From Tragulus kanchil (lineage: Eukaryota; Chordata; Mammalia; Artiodactyla; Tragulidae), in contig JAIOJX010000032.1 of assembly GCA_022376925.1 (NCBI GenBank), positions 98,634,794-98,698,793 of the forward strand: a DNA stretch of 64,000 bases, written 5' to 3'. A program made the translations under genes and the position numbers. This document shows, piece by piece, positions 23,117-35,330 of the stretch. Position 1 is the first letter of the stretch, and every line of letters starts with the position of its first letter. The notes under the pieces are model-generated. The model did not search any database. It saw only the letters and a program-made list of their open reading frames with translations, and was not told the origin of the DNA.

Positions 23117-25404
23117 ACTGGAGGTGGAGCCAGCCCCTGGTTTGGTGCAGTGATTGTCTATCCGTAAGACAATAGTTTAGCAGGATTTCTCCACCAAGGG
23201 CTTCCCTGGTGGCTCAGATGGTAAAGAATCTGCCTGTAATGTGGGAGACGTGGGTTCGATCCCTGGGTTGGGAAGATTCCCTAGAGAAGGGAAAAGCTAC
23301 TCACTCCAGTATTCTCGCCTTGAGAATTCCATGGCTCTGCCATGGGGTTGCAGAGAGCCAGACGTGACTGAGCAACTCTCATTATTCACTGTTCTCCTCC
23401 ATAGTGGGATGGGAGGAGAGAGACAGTATAACAATTACACAGGTAATTGTTTTCAAAATGTTGATGTATGTATTCAGAGCTCCTCTTCTTCCTCATCCCA
23501 CTCAAAGGATTATCTGAGGCATATCAGAATTGGTGACAGGCATTTATAAAAGGCTGATACCCACTCTTGATTGAGTTCTTCAGTTTCAAAAAACATTGAA
23601 ATGCTCACCTGGTGCTAAACCCATATACTTTCTATTTCTTCCCATCATTTTAGGCCATCAGGCTGTTCTTCTGACTTAAAGCTTGTCCCAATGCATTAAA
23701 CACTCCGCCTCCATATTTGGTCTCTTCATCTCTTGCTCTCTCTGGTATATTGAGCTGGTATCGCAGAAGCTGGGCTGTTTTAATACTTGGAACATTATAT
23801 ATTTGAATTATAGGGCTATGGCACCTTTAGGACCAATAGAGCTGAGACAGCTCAAGAGCAAGTCAGGCTTTTGAGAGTTAGAACTGAAGAATCCGTAAGA
23901 CCTTGAGATGTACAGCCGTCCTCAGTGTTTCTGGCCATTCTTGGCACAGTCCTGTGCTGATGACGCTGCTGTGCATTTGCACATCTTTCCACAGGACAGA
24001 AAGCACTTGCCTACAGTCTATGCCGGTGAGCCTCAGGCATCTCTATCAAGTATTATTGGTCCATTTTACAGATTATTGTCCTATTTTACAGATGTAGTGA
24101 AGAGCTACAGTTTGTGAAGGAGGCAGCTCTGCTCATCTGGTGGGGAGGCTCCCCATCCACCAGATGCTGGGCATGTTTCCACCCAGGAGGGAGGCTGTGT
24201 CAGCGTGGAGGGATGACATGGTGTGCTTATATGCATCAGTGACTGTTCTTTCAAACAGAGACTGGAGGTGGAGCCAGCCCTGGTTTGGTGCAGTGATTGT
24301 CTATCCGTAAGACAATAGTTTAGCAGGATTTCTCCCCCAAGGGCTTCCCTGGTGGCTCAGATGGTAAAGAATCTGCCTGTAATGTGGGAGACGTGGGTTC
24401 GATCCCTGGGTTGGGAAGATTCCCTAGAGAAGGGAAAAGCTACTCACTCCAGTATTCTCGCCTTGAGAATTCCATGGCTCTGCCATGGGGTTGCAGAGAG
24501 CCAGACGTGACTGAGCAACTCTCATTATTCACTGTTCTCCTCCATAGTGGGATGGGAGGAGAGAGACAGTATAACAATTACACAGGTAATTGTTTTCAAA
24601 ATGTTGATGTATGTATTCAGAGCTCCTCTTCTTCCTCATCCCACTCAAAGGATTATCTGAGGCATATCAGAATTGGTGACAGGCATTTATAAAAGGCTGA
24701 TACCCACTCTTGATTGAGTTCTTCAGTTTCAAAAAACATTGAAATGCTCACCTGGTGCTAAACCCATATACTTTCTATTTCTTCCCATCATTTTAGGCCA
24801 TCAGGCTGTTCTTCTGACTTAAAGCTTGTCCCAATGCATTAAACACTCCGCCTCCATATTTGGTCTCTTCATCTCTTGCTCTCTCTGGTATATTGAGCTG
24901 GTATCGCAGAAGCTGGGCTGTTTTAATACTTGGAACATTATATATTTGAATTATAGGGCTATGGCACCTTTAGGACCAATAGAGCTGAGACAGCTCAAGA
25001 GCAAGTCAGGCTTTTGAGAGTTAGAACTGAAGAATCCGTAAGACCTTGAGATGTACAGCCGTCCTCAGTGTTTCTGGCCATTCTTGGCACAGTCCTGTGC
25101 TGATGACGCTGCTGTGCATTTGCACATCTTTCCACAGGACAGAAAGCACTTGCCTACAGTCTATGCCGGTGAGCCTCAGGCATCTCTATCAAGTATTATT
25201 GGTCCATTTTACAGATTATTGTCCTATTTTACAGATGTAGTGAAGAGCTACAGTTTGTGAAGGAGGCAGCTCTGCTCATCTGGTGGGGAGGCTCCCCATC
25301 CACCAGATGCTGGGCATGTTTCCCACCCAGGAGGGAGGCTGTGTCAGCGTGGGGAGGGATGACATGGTGTGCTTATATGCATCAGTGACTGTTCTTTCAA
25401 ACAG
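23117..25404. repeat. Direct duplication 7 (23117-24258 and 24261-25404)
   Basis: Offset 1144. Two filler bases (AG) lie at the junction. Changes include CAGCCCCTGG versus CAGCCCTGG, CTCCACC versus CTCCCCC and GGAGGGATG versus GGGGAGGGATG, so indels in base runs dominate. Confidence 0.97.
23198..23388 (+). mobile_element. Bov-tA-type SINE (copy at 24340-24530)
   Basis: GGGCTTCCCTGGTGGCTCAG, GTGGGAGACGTGGGTTCGATCC, GGTTGGGAAGATTCCC, CACTCCAGTATTCTCGCC, then GCCAGACGTGACTGAGCAAC. Full head and body in plus direction. The 102-codon frame through it is repeat-derived. Confidence 0.92.
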
Positions 25405-26560
25405 GACATGCTCCAGAGCTGCCATCATATTACGAGCTGACACAGAATCTGTTTAAAATTCTTTTCATTGCTACCCAGTCTCTTGAATCTTCCCCCACTG
25501 TTTAGGGTCAGGTGTTCAGTTCCATAAGGACTCTGTGAGCAATGAGTGGGCAGGTCATTTCTGGTACTGCATACCTGACTGCCCCCCCCCACCGGGAGAA
25601 AGCAGCATGACCTGAGGAATCCTGTTTCGTATTTTCTCAGGCATGTGGCTGTTCAGTGAGGACACAGAAAAAGGAGAAATATGTGTATGTTCACATATGC
25701 ATTATACATATGTACATGTATGTGTGTATTTTTCAGAAAAGTGAGTCAACACTAGAAAGCAAGAGAATTCATAGTTCTCCAAGGATGCTTCTGGGTTTTA
25801 AAAAGAGAAGAAAAATCAACTCAGTAGCTTTCAGCCTGGACTGGCCAATAGTCACAATGATAATGCCTTAAAGTATACTTAAGCTTATAAAATGTATTCA
25901 CATTGGTAATAATATAAAGCATATTATTTTTATTATTATTATTTATTACTGAGAACTTGCCTTGTGATAACACTTACCAAGCCCCTTTTTATTTCTTGTT
26001 TTACTGAATTCTCCCAGAATCTCTATGACAAGATTATCCTTATCTCTCCTTGCCTTCTCTCTTCTTTCCTTCCCTCCCATCCTTCTCTTTCTCTTCCTTC
26101 CTTCCTTTTCCCCTCCCCCTCCTGCTGACTCCCGAACCCTCCTCCTCCCTCTCTCTCCCTTTCTCAGAAGGAACAAGTGGTTTTCACTTTCCTGAAGTGG
26201 AGCCTCTTATGACCAGAAGAAAATTTAAAGATCATCTATTTTACACCAAGAGTTCAGAACTATGTTTCAGATTAGAATTGTTTGGGTTAAGATACATTTC
26301 TGCCTGGATCCCATTCCAGAACAATTAAATCAGCCATTAGAAAAAAAAAAAAAAAACCTCTCCAGTTCTTTCTAATGGGCAGCCAAGATTAAAAACTGCT
26401 CATCTGGACCTACTGATCACTCTTCTAACATATTCCTACAAAATTATATCCATCTAGTTGTTCAAAGGCCCCAAGTGGCAAAAGCTTACAGTCCTGATTT
26501 CGTTTTTGAGCTCCTCTATTTAGGAAATGAACAAGCAAGAAAACAAAGCAAATCTTGTTA
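25405..26560. repeat. Unique stretch with low-complexity tracts
   Basis: Contains a C run (25582-25591), alternating purine-pyrimidine DNA (25680-25735), an ATT-rich tract (25920-25950), a pyrimidine tract (about 26040-26165, mostly C and T) and an A run (26341-26357). A weak antisense MIR may lie at 25950-26040. The 92-codon frame at 26050-26328 starts inside the pyrimidine tract and is low complexity, so I do not call it a gene. Confidence 0.6.
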
Positions 26561-26665
26561 TGGGTCAGGTGGTGTCACCTCTGCTATCTCCTTTAATCCT
26601 CATGGGAGTTTTATTACCATCTCTACTGCACAGAGGAAGAACCTGAGACTCATTTATTTCTTCAT
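26560..26665 (-). mobile_element. MIR SINE fragment, antisense
   Basis: ATCTCCTTTAATCCTCATGGGAG, TTATTACCATCTCTACTGCACAGAGG and AACCTGAGACTCA are the middle of MIR in reverse. Confidence 0.6.
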
Positions 26666-27415
26666 CAGCAAAGGTTTGCTCCATTGACACCTGTTAATTA
26701 AAAACCTCTTGTAAGCCCTGGACATGCACAGATGAACAGGCAGGCATGGTCCTGACCGTCAGGGAATTTTATTTGAGGATGACAGTCATCAGAAAACCAG
26801 ATTACAAGCTAACTAACCACAGGCACATTGAGAGTTTGTAGAAGGTGTACCTGGACTTGTGTGGATGCAAGGAGACCAGGAAAGACTTCCTAAGTGGAGC
26901 AGCCTCTGAACTGAACGCTGACGAACAAGGAGGGATGAACTAAGACAGAGGTTGTGCTGGGGATGAGGCAACTGTGAACAGAAGGTCACAAGGCAGGAAG
27001 GTGCTTGATGCTTCGGAGGGCCTGCAAGGTGACCAACATGTCACCAACACTGAGACACAGACTCCAGAGAGGTTGACAGTAGTGGTGGGTGGGCAGGCAC
27101 AGCCTCGTCTACTCATTCAGGCCAGGAGAAGTCTTTGAAGGAAATTAACCACAGAAGAGGTGTGGCTGGATGTGTGTGTGTTCGAGACACCGCTCAGCTA
27201 GGAGATGATGTAGATGGAACTTGTTCCAACACTCTTATCATCTCCTGCCTTTCTACTTACCTCCCTTCCTTTATAGATGTGCTCTGAGGGGTGGGCCAGA
27301 GCCATAGACAAAACATCTGTAGATTCCAGTAGGAGAATCCTGCATGAGGAGGGGAGGGGACCAGTCTAGACAGAAATTCAGAGGAGCTGTGAGCAGCTAA
27401 GCCATGGATTCAGAG
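26666..27415. other. Possible ancient interspersed repeat plus unique sequence
   Basis: 26700-27140 resembles an old mammalian repeat that I recognise by pattern but cannot name. Its blocks are CATGGTCCTGACCGTCAGGGAATTTTA, GGAAAGACTTCCTAAGTGGAGC, AGGTCACAAGGCAGGAAGG and GGAGAAGTCTTTGAAGG. Similar text occurs at 30440-30720 and 55220-55400. No gene seen. Confidence 0.4.
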
Positions 27416-27430
27416 CCCATCTCTCTCTTT

Positions 27431-27775
27431 TTTTTTTATACATTTTTTTTTAACATTTATTTATTTATTTATCTATCTTTTGGGGGGGTGGGGAGGGAGG
27501 GGGATGGGCGGGCCACTTCTGTTGGTCTTTCATTTCTCTATTTTCATCCGTCTTTGTTCTTCAGCTCCCGTGGGCCTCCCATCGCGGTGGTGTCTGTTGT
27601 CGCAGAGCGCCGGCTCTGGGCACATGCGCACCAGAGCTCTGGCTCGGTAATTGGACACATCAGTCCAGCCGCTCCGCAGCACGTGGGATCTTCCCAGGCC
27701 AGGGATCGAACTGGCGCCCCTTGCACTGCAAGGCTGTGTCCTTACCCGCTGGACCACCAGGGGAAGGGGAAGTCC
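27431..27775 (-). mobile_element. CHR-type SINE (long form), antisense, with G-rich insert
   Basis: Poly-T start, then TTTTCATCCGTCTTTGTTC, CGTGGGCCTCCCATCGCGG, GAGCGCCGGCTCTGGGCAC, CACGTGGGATCTTCCC, GGGATCGAACTGG, CTGGACCACCAGGGGAAGGGGAAGTCCC. A G-rich stretch (27481-27510) sits in the 3' part. CCCATCTCTCTCTTT (27416-27430) and CCCATCTCTCTTT (27776-27788) are the target-site duplication. The 145-codon frame is repeat-derived. Confidence 0.9.
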
Positions 27776-27969
27776 CCCATCTCTCTTTATTCTAGTGCTC
27801 ATCATGCTAGGTGCCTAACACTAATGTATACTTACTTTTAGTTGAAACAGAGAAAGATCTCACAGATCTAAGGGAAAATGAAATGGCCAAGATTGTAGGA
27901 GTTTTACTCTTTAGAAAAGCACTTGGAGAATGTGTAAAACCCCATCTTAAATCCCTTCTAAAAAAATTT

Positions 27970-28107
27970 TTTTTTTTGACGTATTTATTTGGTTGCACTG
28001 GGTCCCAGTTATGGTATGTGAGATCTAGTTCCCTGACCAGGGATCGAACCCAGGTCCCCAGCATTGGAAGCACAGAGTCTTAGCCACTGGACCACCAGGG
28101 AAATCCC
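27970..28107 (-). mobile_element. Short CHR-type SINE, antisense (copy at about 29095-29234)
   Basis: Poly-T, GGTTGCACTGGGTCCCAG, GAGATCTAGTTCCCTGACCAGG, GATCGAACCCAGGTCCCC, CCACTGGACCACCAGGGAAATCCC. The flanks CTTAAATCCCTTCTAAAAA and CTTAAATCCCCTTTTAAAAA form a target-site duplication. Confidence 0.88.
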
Positions 28108-28564
28108 TTAAATCCCCTTTTAAAAACCACCCACAGTGCAAAAGGAAACTCTTAAAACACTGGGTGTTTTAAGAATTTGCTTATGGAAAGTGCTCTTGAA
28201 AGGTTGGGGAGATGGATGTTTTTCTCTCTTTATGTAAAAAACCATGCCCAAAGCCCCTTTTGGAAAAGATGCACAGATTGTGGTCATTGAATATTTGATT
28301 TAAAATTTGACAAATATTTCACTTTGTTGACTTGTTCTCCTTTCGTATTTCCCAGCACCCTTACCCAAGCAACACACAAGTTCTGGCCTAGGAATTCAAA
28401 CCCAGGTCCAGGGACAGAGGACCCAACAGATCCAAGTACCCACAGAGACATGGTCCAAAACACAAGACATTCATGCACAAGTAGCCATTCACCTCTTTAC
28501 CCTCCTACACAAACATATGCAGACACCAAACACCCAAGACTTTGGAAGCTAAAACATACTTCAT

Positions 28565-28745
28565 CTGTGCTGGAGAGTGGACAGAGCATTGGCCTTGGAG
28601 CCAGGGAGACCCGAGGTCTCGTTACCTTGACTGGGACAAGCTGTTTATCCTGGTCTCAACCCTCACTTTTTCATTTGTAAGATGTAGACAAGAACATAAA
28701 GGGTTTCTTCAAGAATTAGAGCTAATGTATCAAAAGTACTAAAAT
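28565..28745 (+). mobile_element. MIR SINE (copy at about 29691-29871)
   Basis: GAGCATTGGCCTTGGAGCCAGGGAGACC, GGACAAGCTGTTTATCC, CTCACTTTTTCATTTGTAAGATG and AGAATTAGAGCTAATG follow MIR order with an intact 5' half. Confidence 0.8.
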
Positions 28746-29860
28746 ATACTAGATGTTTGTTCTAATTCTTGTGTGCTTATCCAAAAATCCCATGGCAGAA
28801 TATAACTGCTCAGATCACACTTCAGTTCTGGTGATCCAGAATTGAATCCTAATTCCTGAAGTCTCTGCCTGGAAAGGACATCACGATCTGTTGCCTTCCT
28901 TCTGGATTGGTTAGCCTGTAAGAGTTACAGTTCATACATCCATTCATCCAGGTAGACATCAAGGTTCGTGCCATGGATAGTCTAGGAGGGTGCAGGGGCT
29001 AAAATGAAATGGCCAAGATTGTAGGAGTTTTACTCTTTAGAAAAGCACTTGGAGAATGTGTAAAACCCCATCTTAAATCCCTTCTAAAAAAAATTTTTTT
29101 TTTGACGTATTTATTTGGTTGCACTGGGTCCCAGTTATGGTATGTGAGATCTAGTTCCCTGACCAGGGATCGAACCCAGGTCCCCAGCATTGGAAGCACA
29201 GAGTCTTAGCCACTGGACCACCAGGGAAATCCCTTAAATCCCCTTTTAAAAACCACCCACAGTGCAAAAGGAAACTCTTAAAACACTGGGTGTTTTAAGA
29301 ATTTGCTTATGGAAAGTGCTCTTGAAAGGTTGGGGAGATGGATGTTTTTCTCTCTTTATGTAAAAAACCATGCCCAAAGCCCCTTTTGGAAAAGATGCAC
29401 AGATTGTGGTCATTGAATATTTGATTTAAAATTTGACAAATATTTCACTTTGTTGACTTGTTCTCCTTTCGTATTTCCCAGCACCCTTACCCAAGCAACA
29501 CACAAGTTCTGGCCTAGGAATTCAAACCCAGGTCCAGGGACAGAGGACCCAACAGATCCAAGTACCCACAGAGACATGGTCCAAAACACAAGACATTCAT
29601 GCACAAGTAGCCATTCACCTCTTTACCCTCCTACACAAACATATGCAGACACCAAACACCCAAGACTTTGGAAGCTAAAACATACTTCATCTGTGCTGGA
29701 GAGTGGACAGAGCATTGGCCTTGGAGCCAGGGAGACCCGAGGTCTCGTTACCTTGACTGGGACAAGCTGTTTATCCTGGTCTCAACCCTCACTTTTTCAT
29801 TTGTAAGATGTAGACAAGAACATAAAGGGTTTCTTCAAGAATTAGAGCTAATGTATCAAA

Positions 29861-32144
29861 AGTACTAAAATATACTAGATGTTTGTTCTAATTCTTGTGT
29901 GCTTATCCAAAAATCCCATGGCAGAATATAACTGCTCAGATCACACTTCAGTTCTGGTGATCCAGAATTGAATCCTAATTCCTGAAGTCTCTGCCTGGAA
30001 AGGACATCACGATCTGTTGCCTTCCTTCTGGATTGGTTAGCCTGTAAGAGTTACAGTTCATACATCCATTCATCCAGGTAGACATCAAGGTTGGCGTTGC
30101 CATGGATAGTCTAGGAGGGTGCAGGGGCTAAAATGAAGAATCCTGTTTTCCAAGAGTGATCTGCTGGTGGCATCGGGATGCCTTGTAGAGGGCAGAGCTT
30201 CCCTTTAACCCACTGAAACAGACTTTCTGGGGGTAAGGCCCCAAATGTACATTTTAAACCCCAGCAGCCTGAGAACCAGCATTTTAGAGAACCTTAAGGA
30301 GAAATTAGGACGCGTAATTGGAGATGTGCAGAAGTTGGCTTCTGACTGAACATTTGCTGTCACTTGAAAGCCTTCCTTTATATATCCGTTTAACAGAGTG
30401 GCTAATCTAATGCTGAGTCCTGTAAGGTTAACTGAGATATAACAATGTAAGAACTCATGGGTCCCCTGCCTCCAGGAGGCTAGCAATCTAATAGAGACTG
30501 ATGATGATCACCCAAACACACAGATCAGTAATTCTTGGAGATATGAGTGCTGTGAAGAAAATACACTGGGGATGGGCTTGAGGTTGAGGGCTACTATGAC
30601 CAGGGTGGTTACTGAAGGCCTCTCTGGGGCAGGGAGGGGCACATCTGAGCTGAAACCAGGATGACAAGAAGGAGCCAGAATCCTGAAGAAGAATTTTAAG
30701 CAAACGGAGCAGTTTGGAGTGTTTAAGGTGCGCAGAGAAGGCCAACAGGGTCATAGCTGAGAGAACCTGGGGGAGGGTGACAGGAGAGGAGAGCTGAGTG
30801 GTCCTCCTCGCAGGTCACCGTGGAGTGTGTGGCTTTCATGGTAGTGGTCTCAGTGAGGCCCATTTCTGCAGCTGTATCAAGGCAGAGAGGGAAACCCGGC
30901 ATTTCTCTCTCCAAATAGCCTTTGACACATTGGCTTCTCAGGATTGAAGCCTGACTGTGCCAAAAGTCCTGCTGCTGGCAGGAAGCCCCAGCCCTGAAGT
31001 ACTAAAATATACTAGATGTTTGTTCTAATTCTTGTGTGCTTATCCAAAAATCCCATGGCAGAATATAACTGCTCAGATCACACTTCAGTTCTGGTGATCC
31101 AGAATTGAACCCTAATTCCTGAAGTCTCTGCCTGGAAAGGACATCACGATCTGTTGCCTTCCTTCTGGATTGGTTAGCCTGTAAGAGTTACAGTTCATAC
31201 ATCCATTCATCCAGGTAGACATCAAGGTTGGCGTTGCCATGGATAGTCTAGGAGGGTGCAGGGGCTAAAATGAAGAATCCTGTTTTCCAAGAGTGATCTG
31301 CTGGTGGCACCGGGATGCCTTGTAGAGGGCAGAGCTTCCCTTTAACCCACTGAAACAGACTTTCTGGGGGTAAGGCCCCAAATGTACATTTTAAACCCCA
31401 GCAGCCTGAGAACCAGCATTTTAGAGAACCTTAAGGAGAAATTAGGACGCGGTAATTGGAGATGTGCAGAAGTTGGCTTCTGACTGAACATTTGCTGTCA
31501 CTTGAAAGCCTTCCTTTATATATCCGTTTAACAGAGTGGCTAATCTAATGCTGAGTCCTGTAAGGTTAACTGAGATATAACAATGTAAGAACTCATGGGT
31601 CCCCTGCCTCCAGGAGGCTAGCAATCTAATAGAGACTGATGATGATCACCCAAACACACAGATCAGTAATTCTTGGAGATATGAGTGCTGTGAAGAAAAT
31701 ACACTGGGGATGGGCTTGAGGTTGAGGGCTACTATGACCAGGGTGGTTACTGAAGGCCTCTCTGGGGCAGGGAGGGGCACATCTGAGCTGAAACCAGGAT
31801 GACAAGAAGGAGCCAGAATCCTGAAGAAGAATTTTAAGCAAACGGAGCAGTTTGGAGTGTTTAAGGTGCGCAGAGAAGGCCAACAGGGTCATAGCTGAGA
31901 GAACCTGGGGGAGGGTGACAGGAGAGGAGAGCTGAGTGGTCCTCCTCGCAGGTCACCGTGGAGTGTGTGGCTTTCATGGTAGTGGTCTCAGTGAGGCCCA
32001 TTTCTGCAGCTGTATCAAGGCAGAGAGGGAAACCCGGCATTTCTCTCTCCAAATAGCCTTTGACACATTGGCTTCTCTGACAGAGGATCTCTGAAGCCTG
32101 ACTGTGCCAAAAGTCCTGCTGCTGGCAGGAAGCCCCAGCCCTGA
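29861..32144. repeat. Direct duplication 9 (29861-30997 and 30998-32144)
   Basis: Offset 1137. The first 260 bases are also at 28735-28995, giving three copies of that part. Near the end of the first copy a block is shortened: TTGGCTTCTCAGGATTGAAGCC versus TTGGCTTCTCTGACAGAGGATCTCTGAAGCC. Part of the interior (30440-30720) resembles an unnamed old mammalian repeat. Confidence 0.97.
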
Positions 32145-32406
32145 CTCCCGCCTGTTGTGATTAGATTTTCCAGGATTGCTTACCCTAGTTAGAAGGCGAA
32201 GAAACCCTGTAGAGGCCACAGTGCCCCAAGAGCACTTGCTTTGAATCTACTTGCCTGGAAAGGGAGATCTAGACAGAAACTTAGCCTTGCTCCAACATAA
32301 AACATAATCCCATTAAAAAAAATGCAAAACGTTTGCTCCTGCAGGTCTACTGCTTCTGAAAGCTAGCAAGTTTATAAACAAGAATTGAGATCAGTGAAGA
32401 AACAGA
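32145..32406. other. Unique sequence, no gene seen
   Basis: Nothing recognised. Confidence 0.4.
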
Positions 32407-32421
32407 CTTGTGTGTTCTTTA

Positions 32422-32691
32422 TTTTTTTTTAATTTTGGCCTCTTTATTGGTTATTTATTTATTTATTTTCATCCATCTTAATTCTCTGGCCTGTGTGGGC
32501 CTCCCATCGCAGTGGCCTCTCTCATTGCAGAGCACCGGCTCTGGGTGCATGAGCTCCAGGGCACTGGCTCGTACTTGGACACACGGGCTCAGCTGTTCCA
32601 CGGCACGTGGGTTCTTTCCAGGCCAGGGATCAACCCGGTACCCTTTGCACTGCAAGGCAGACTCTTCACCCACTGGATCACCAGGGAAGCC
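32422..32691 (-). mobile_element. CHR-type SINE (long form), antisense
   Basis: ATTTTGGCCTCTTTATTGG, TCTGGCCTGTGTGGGCCTCC, GCAGAGCACCGGCTCTGGGTGCATG, CACGGCACGTGGG, CCAGGGATCAACCC, CACTGGATCACCAGGGAAGCCC. Target-site copies CTTGTGTGTTCTTTA (32407-32421) and CTTGTGTTCATT (32692-32703). Repeat-derived frames of up to 193 codons run through it. Confidence 0.9.
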
Positions 32692-32854
32692 CTTGTGTTC
32701 ATTCAGCATATCCAAAAAACTTCAGAGATCATCAAGGAATTCTCTGTTGCTGGATCCAATGGTAACTTTTCAGAACTCACTTTACTGGATATCCAAGCAG
32801 GACTTTTTTTTTTTTTTTTTTATAAGAGAGCAACTCCATGTTATTTTTTATCCA

Positions 32855-33735
32855 ATTGGTTTCTTGTGTAAAAATATATGTAATAAAATTTACCACCTTA
32901 GCCTATTTTTAAGTGTGTATAGTTCAGGAACATTAAATACATTTGTAACAATCACCACCTCCAGCTCCAGAACTCTTTCCATCTTGTAAAATGGAAACTC
33001 TCCCCATTAAGCAATAACTCCTCCTATTTTCCCTTCCCCATCTCCTGGCAACACTGTTCTACTTTCGGCCCCTATGATTTTGGCTACTCTAGGTGCCTTG
33101 TATAATGGGGAGCATACAATGTTAGTCCTTTTGTAACTGGCTGAGTATTCTACTTGGCCCAATGTCTTTAAAATTCATCCATGTTGTAACACATGTCAGA
33201 ATTTCCTTTCATTTTAAGGGTAAATAATAAGTGTATAATAATGAGTGCATATACCATATTTTAAAAATCCATTTGTCTGTCGATGCATACTTTGTTTCCA
33301 TGTGTTAGCTATTGTGAATAACCCTGCTGTGAAAAATTACCTGTTTGAGTCCCTGTTTTCAATTATTTTGGACATATACCAGTAGTGGAATTGCTGGATC
33401 ATCTAGTAATTCCATTTTTAATTTTTTGAGACACTGCTATTTAGTGTTTCTTACAACAGTTATACCATTTTGCATTCCTAGAAATGGTGCAGAGGGTTCC
33501 AGTTTCTCCACATAACTTTTCATCAACACTTACTTTCTGTGTTTTAAAATAGCATCCGTAGGAACTTATATCGGGATATCTTACTGTAATTTTGATTTTT
33601 ATTTCCCTAATGAGTGAGGTGAACTATCTTTTCATGTGTTTATTGGCTATTTGTATATCTTCTTGGAAAAATGTCTATTCAAGTCCTTTGCCCATTATTT
33701 AATTGGATTGTTTTATTGTTGAGTTTTAGGAACTC
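32855..33735 (-). mobile_element. Old L1 LINE 3' part, antisense
   Basis: The plus strand shows the reverse view of an ancient L1. Blocks run TAAAATTTACCACCTTAGCC, CACCACCTCCAGCTCCAGAACTC, TTGGCTACTCTAGGTGCC, CATCCATGTTGTAACACATG, GGACATATACCAGTAGTGGAATTGCTGG, then CATGTGTTTATTGGCTATTTG. Frames are broken by many changes, so it is long dead. It sits after a poly-T tract at 32803-32821. Confidence 0.85.
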
Positions 33736-34547
33736 TTCACACATTTCCATCTGTTTAAAAAAAACTGCTTTTAATTTAGCTTTGCTGCTGCCATGATCTC
33801 CTGGTATATGCCACCTCCTAGGTTTCTCCTTCTGAGTCTCCTTTACCAGCTCTTTGTCCTTAGTGTAGCTTCTAAATGCTAATGCTTCATGTGGCTTAAA
33901 GATGATGCAGGCAGTGATGAGCAAAAGGTATGAACAAGGTACTCTGGAAGCCCACAACGTGAACAGTTGTTCCACACAGGGTTCAAGACATCATCTAGCT
34001 CGGAGGGCTCATAAGGGAGAGCTACTGATTTGAAAGAGGAGGGCAGGCATTCCTGACAGAGAGAACAGCCAAAGCAAAGGCTCGTAGGGTTTAGTGGCAT
34101 GAGATGGTCCTGCAGAATTTGGCATTTTTGGAGCACAGAATGTATGATGGGAGACAATGAAAAAATGAGGGAGTGCAAATGTAAGCAGAAGTTGGTTACG
34201 AAGGTTTTTCTTTTGTAGTTTTTTCCTGTAGACTATGATAAGATACTGAAATGTTTAAACTAGAAAGTGACATGTTTTGCATTTTGGAATGATTCCGATG
34301 GCTGCAGTGTGAAGAAGAGCGTTAAGTGGAAACAGTTAAAAGGCCCTTGGAATCATCCAAGTAAGAGATGGTGTTGGCTTGGCCTAAACTAATGGCGGCA
34401 GAGATGGAGAGGGGCAGATGGATTCCAGTGGGTGGATATGAGAGACATTTTCAGAGCTGAGATAATCAGACATGGAAATTGCTGGATGAGGAGAGCAGGT
34501 CTTGAAATCCTGATTTAGGAGAGCATAAAGAGGTCGTCTTCAGAATG
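33736..34547. other. No gene; probable unnamed ancient repeat
   Basis: 34010-34470 has the pattern of an old interspersed repeat (GAACAGCCAAAGCAAAGGCTC, ACATGTTTTGCATTTTGG, AGATGGTGTTGGCTTGGCC, GATGGAGAGGGGCAGATGGATTC). I cannot name the family. The 98- and 99-codon minus frames have no protein signature. Confidence 0.4.
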
Positions 34548-34577
34548 TACTGGGTAAGGCAAAAAAGTTGTTCAGTT

Positions 34578-34850
34578 ACTATAAGCAGTATGGCAGTGAA
34601 CCTTGGGATACCTGTATTTTCCTGAATTATGTTTTTCTCAGGGTTTATGCCCAGTAGTGGAATTGCTGGGTCATATGGTAGTTTTATCACTAGTTTTTTT
34701 AGGAACTTCCATCCTGTTCTCCATAGTGGTTGTATCAATTTACATTCCTACCAACAGTGTAAGAAGGTTCATTTTTCTTTATATCGTCTCCAGCATCTAT
34801 TATTTGTAGCTTTTTTAAAAATTTATGGCCATTTTGACCTGCATGAGTTA
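34578..34850 (-). mobile_element. Inverted 5' part of an L1: ORF2 C-terminal fragment
   Basis: On the minus strand this encodes the L1 ORF2 C-terminal signature (PLWRTGWKFLKKL, then LPYDPAIPLLGI), with damage after it. Directly next to it, from about 34853, lies the L1 3' UTR in the plus direction. A 3' UTR on one strand and ORF2 on the other within one insertion is the known product of twin priming. The 90-codon minus frame at 34466-34738 is this fragment plus flank. Confidence 0.8.
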
Positions 34851-35034
34851 TGAGGGACAAATTGAGGAAGTAGCATTAATATATATATAGACTACCATGT
34901 GTCACATAGGTAACCGTAGGAAGCAGCTGTACAGCACCAGGAGCTCAGCTCAGTGCTCTGTGAAAACGTGGAGGGGTGCGGTGGGAGGTGGGTGGGAGGG
35001 AGGCTCAAGAGGGAGGTGATATGTGTAAATGTTT

Positions 35035-35244
35035 GTTGTTGTTTAGTCACTAAGTCCTGTCTGGCTGTTTTGCATCCCCATGAACAGTAGTCCACCAGGC
35101 TCCTCTGCCCATGGATTTCCCAGGCAAGAATACTGGAGTGGGTAGCCTTTCCCTTCTCCAGGGGATCTTCCAGACCCAGGGTTAGAACCCACATCTCCTG
35201 AACTGGCAGGAAGATTCTTTACCACTGAGCCCCCAGGGAAGCCC
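35035..35244 (-). mobile_element. Bov-tA-type SINE, antisense, inside the L1
   Basis: TTGTTTAGTCACTAAGTCCTG, CAAGAATACTGGAGTGGG, CCCTTCTCCAGGGGATC, then GAGCCCCCAGGGAAGCCC. It interrupts the L1 3' UTR, so it inserted later. Its tRNA-derived end recurs at 36298-36375 through duplication 10. Confidence 0.88.
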
Positions 35245-35245
35245 G

Positions 35246-35279
35246 GGGATATATATATATACAGACACACAGACACACA

Positions 35280-35328
<49 letters not shown>
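35246..35328. repeat. TA/CA microsatellite (copy at 36377-36455)
   Basis: GGATATATATATATAC then CA repeats with G interruptions. The uninterrupted CA run is about 48 bases (35281-35328) in the first copy, with more G interruptions, and about 52 bases (36404-36455) in the second. Short frames encoding alternating Cys-Val come from this tract. Confidence 0.95.

Positions 35329-35330
<2 letters not shown>

Larger units (their letters stand above)
27875..30137. repeat. Direct duplication 8 (27875-29000 and 29001-30137)
   Basis: Offset 1126. The join shares AAAATGAA with both flanks. Close to the end of the first copy it reads AAGGTTCGTGCCATGG where the second has AAGGTTGGCGTTGCCATGG, a local error near the edge. 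Confidence 0.97.

Noticed and set aside
32408..32989. The longest open frame in the window (193 codons, plus strand)
   Set aside because: It starts in the antisense of a CHR SINE and continues through poly-T and antisense L1; low-complexity protein with Phe runs.
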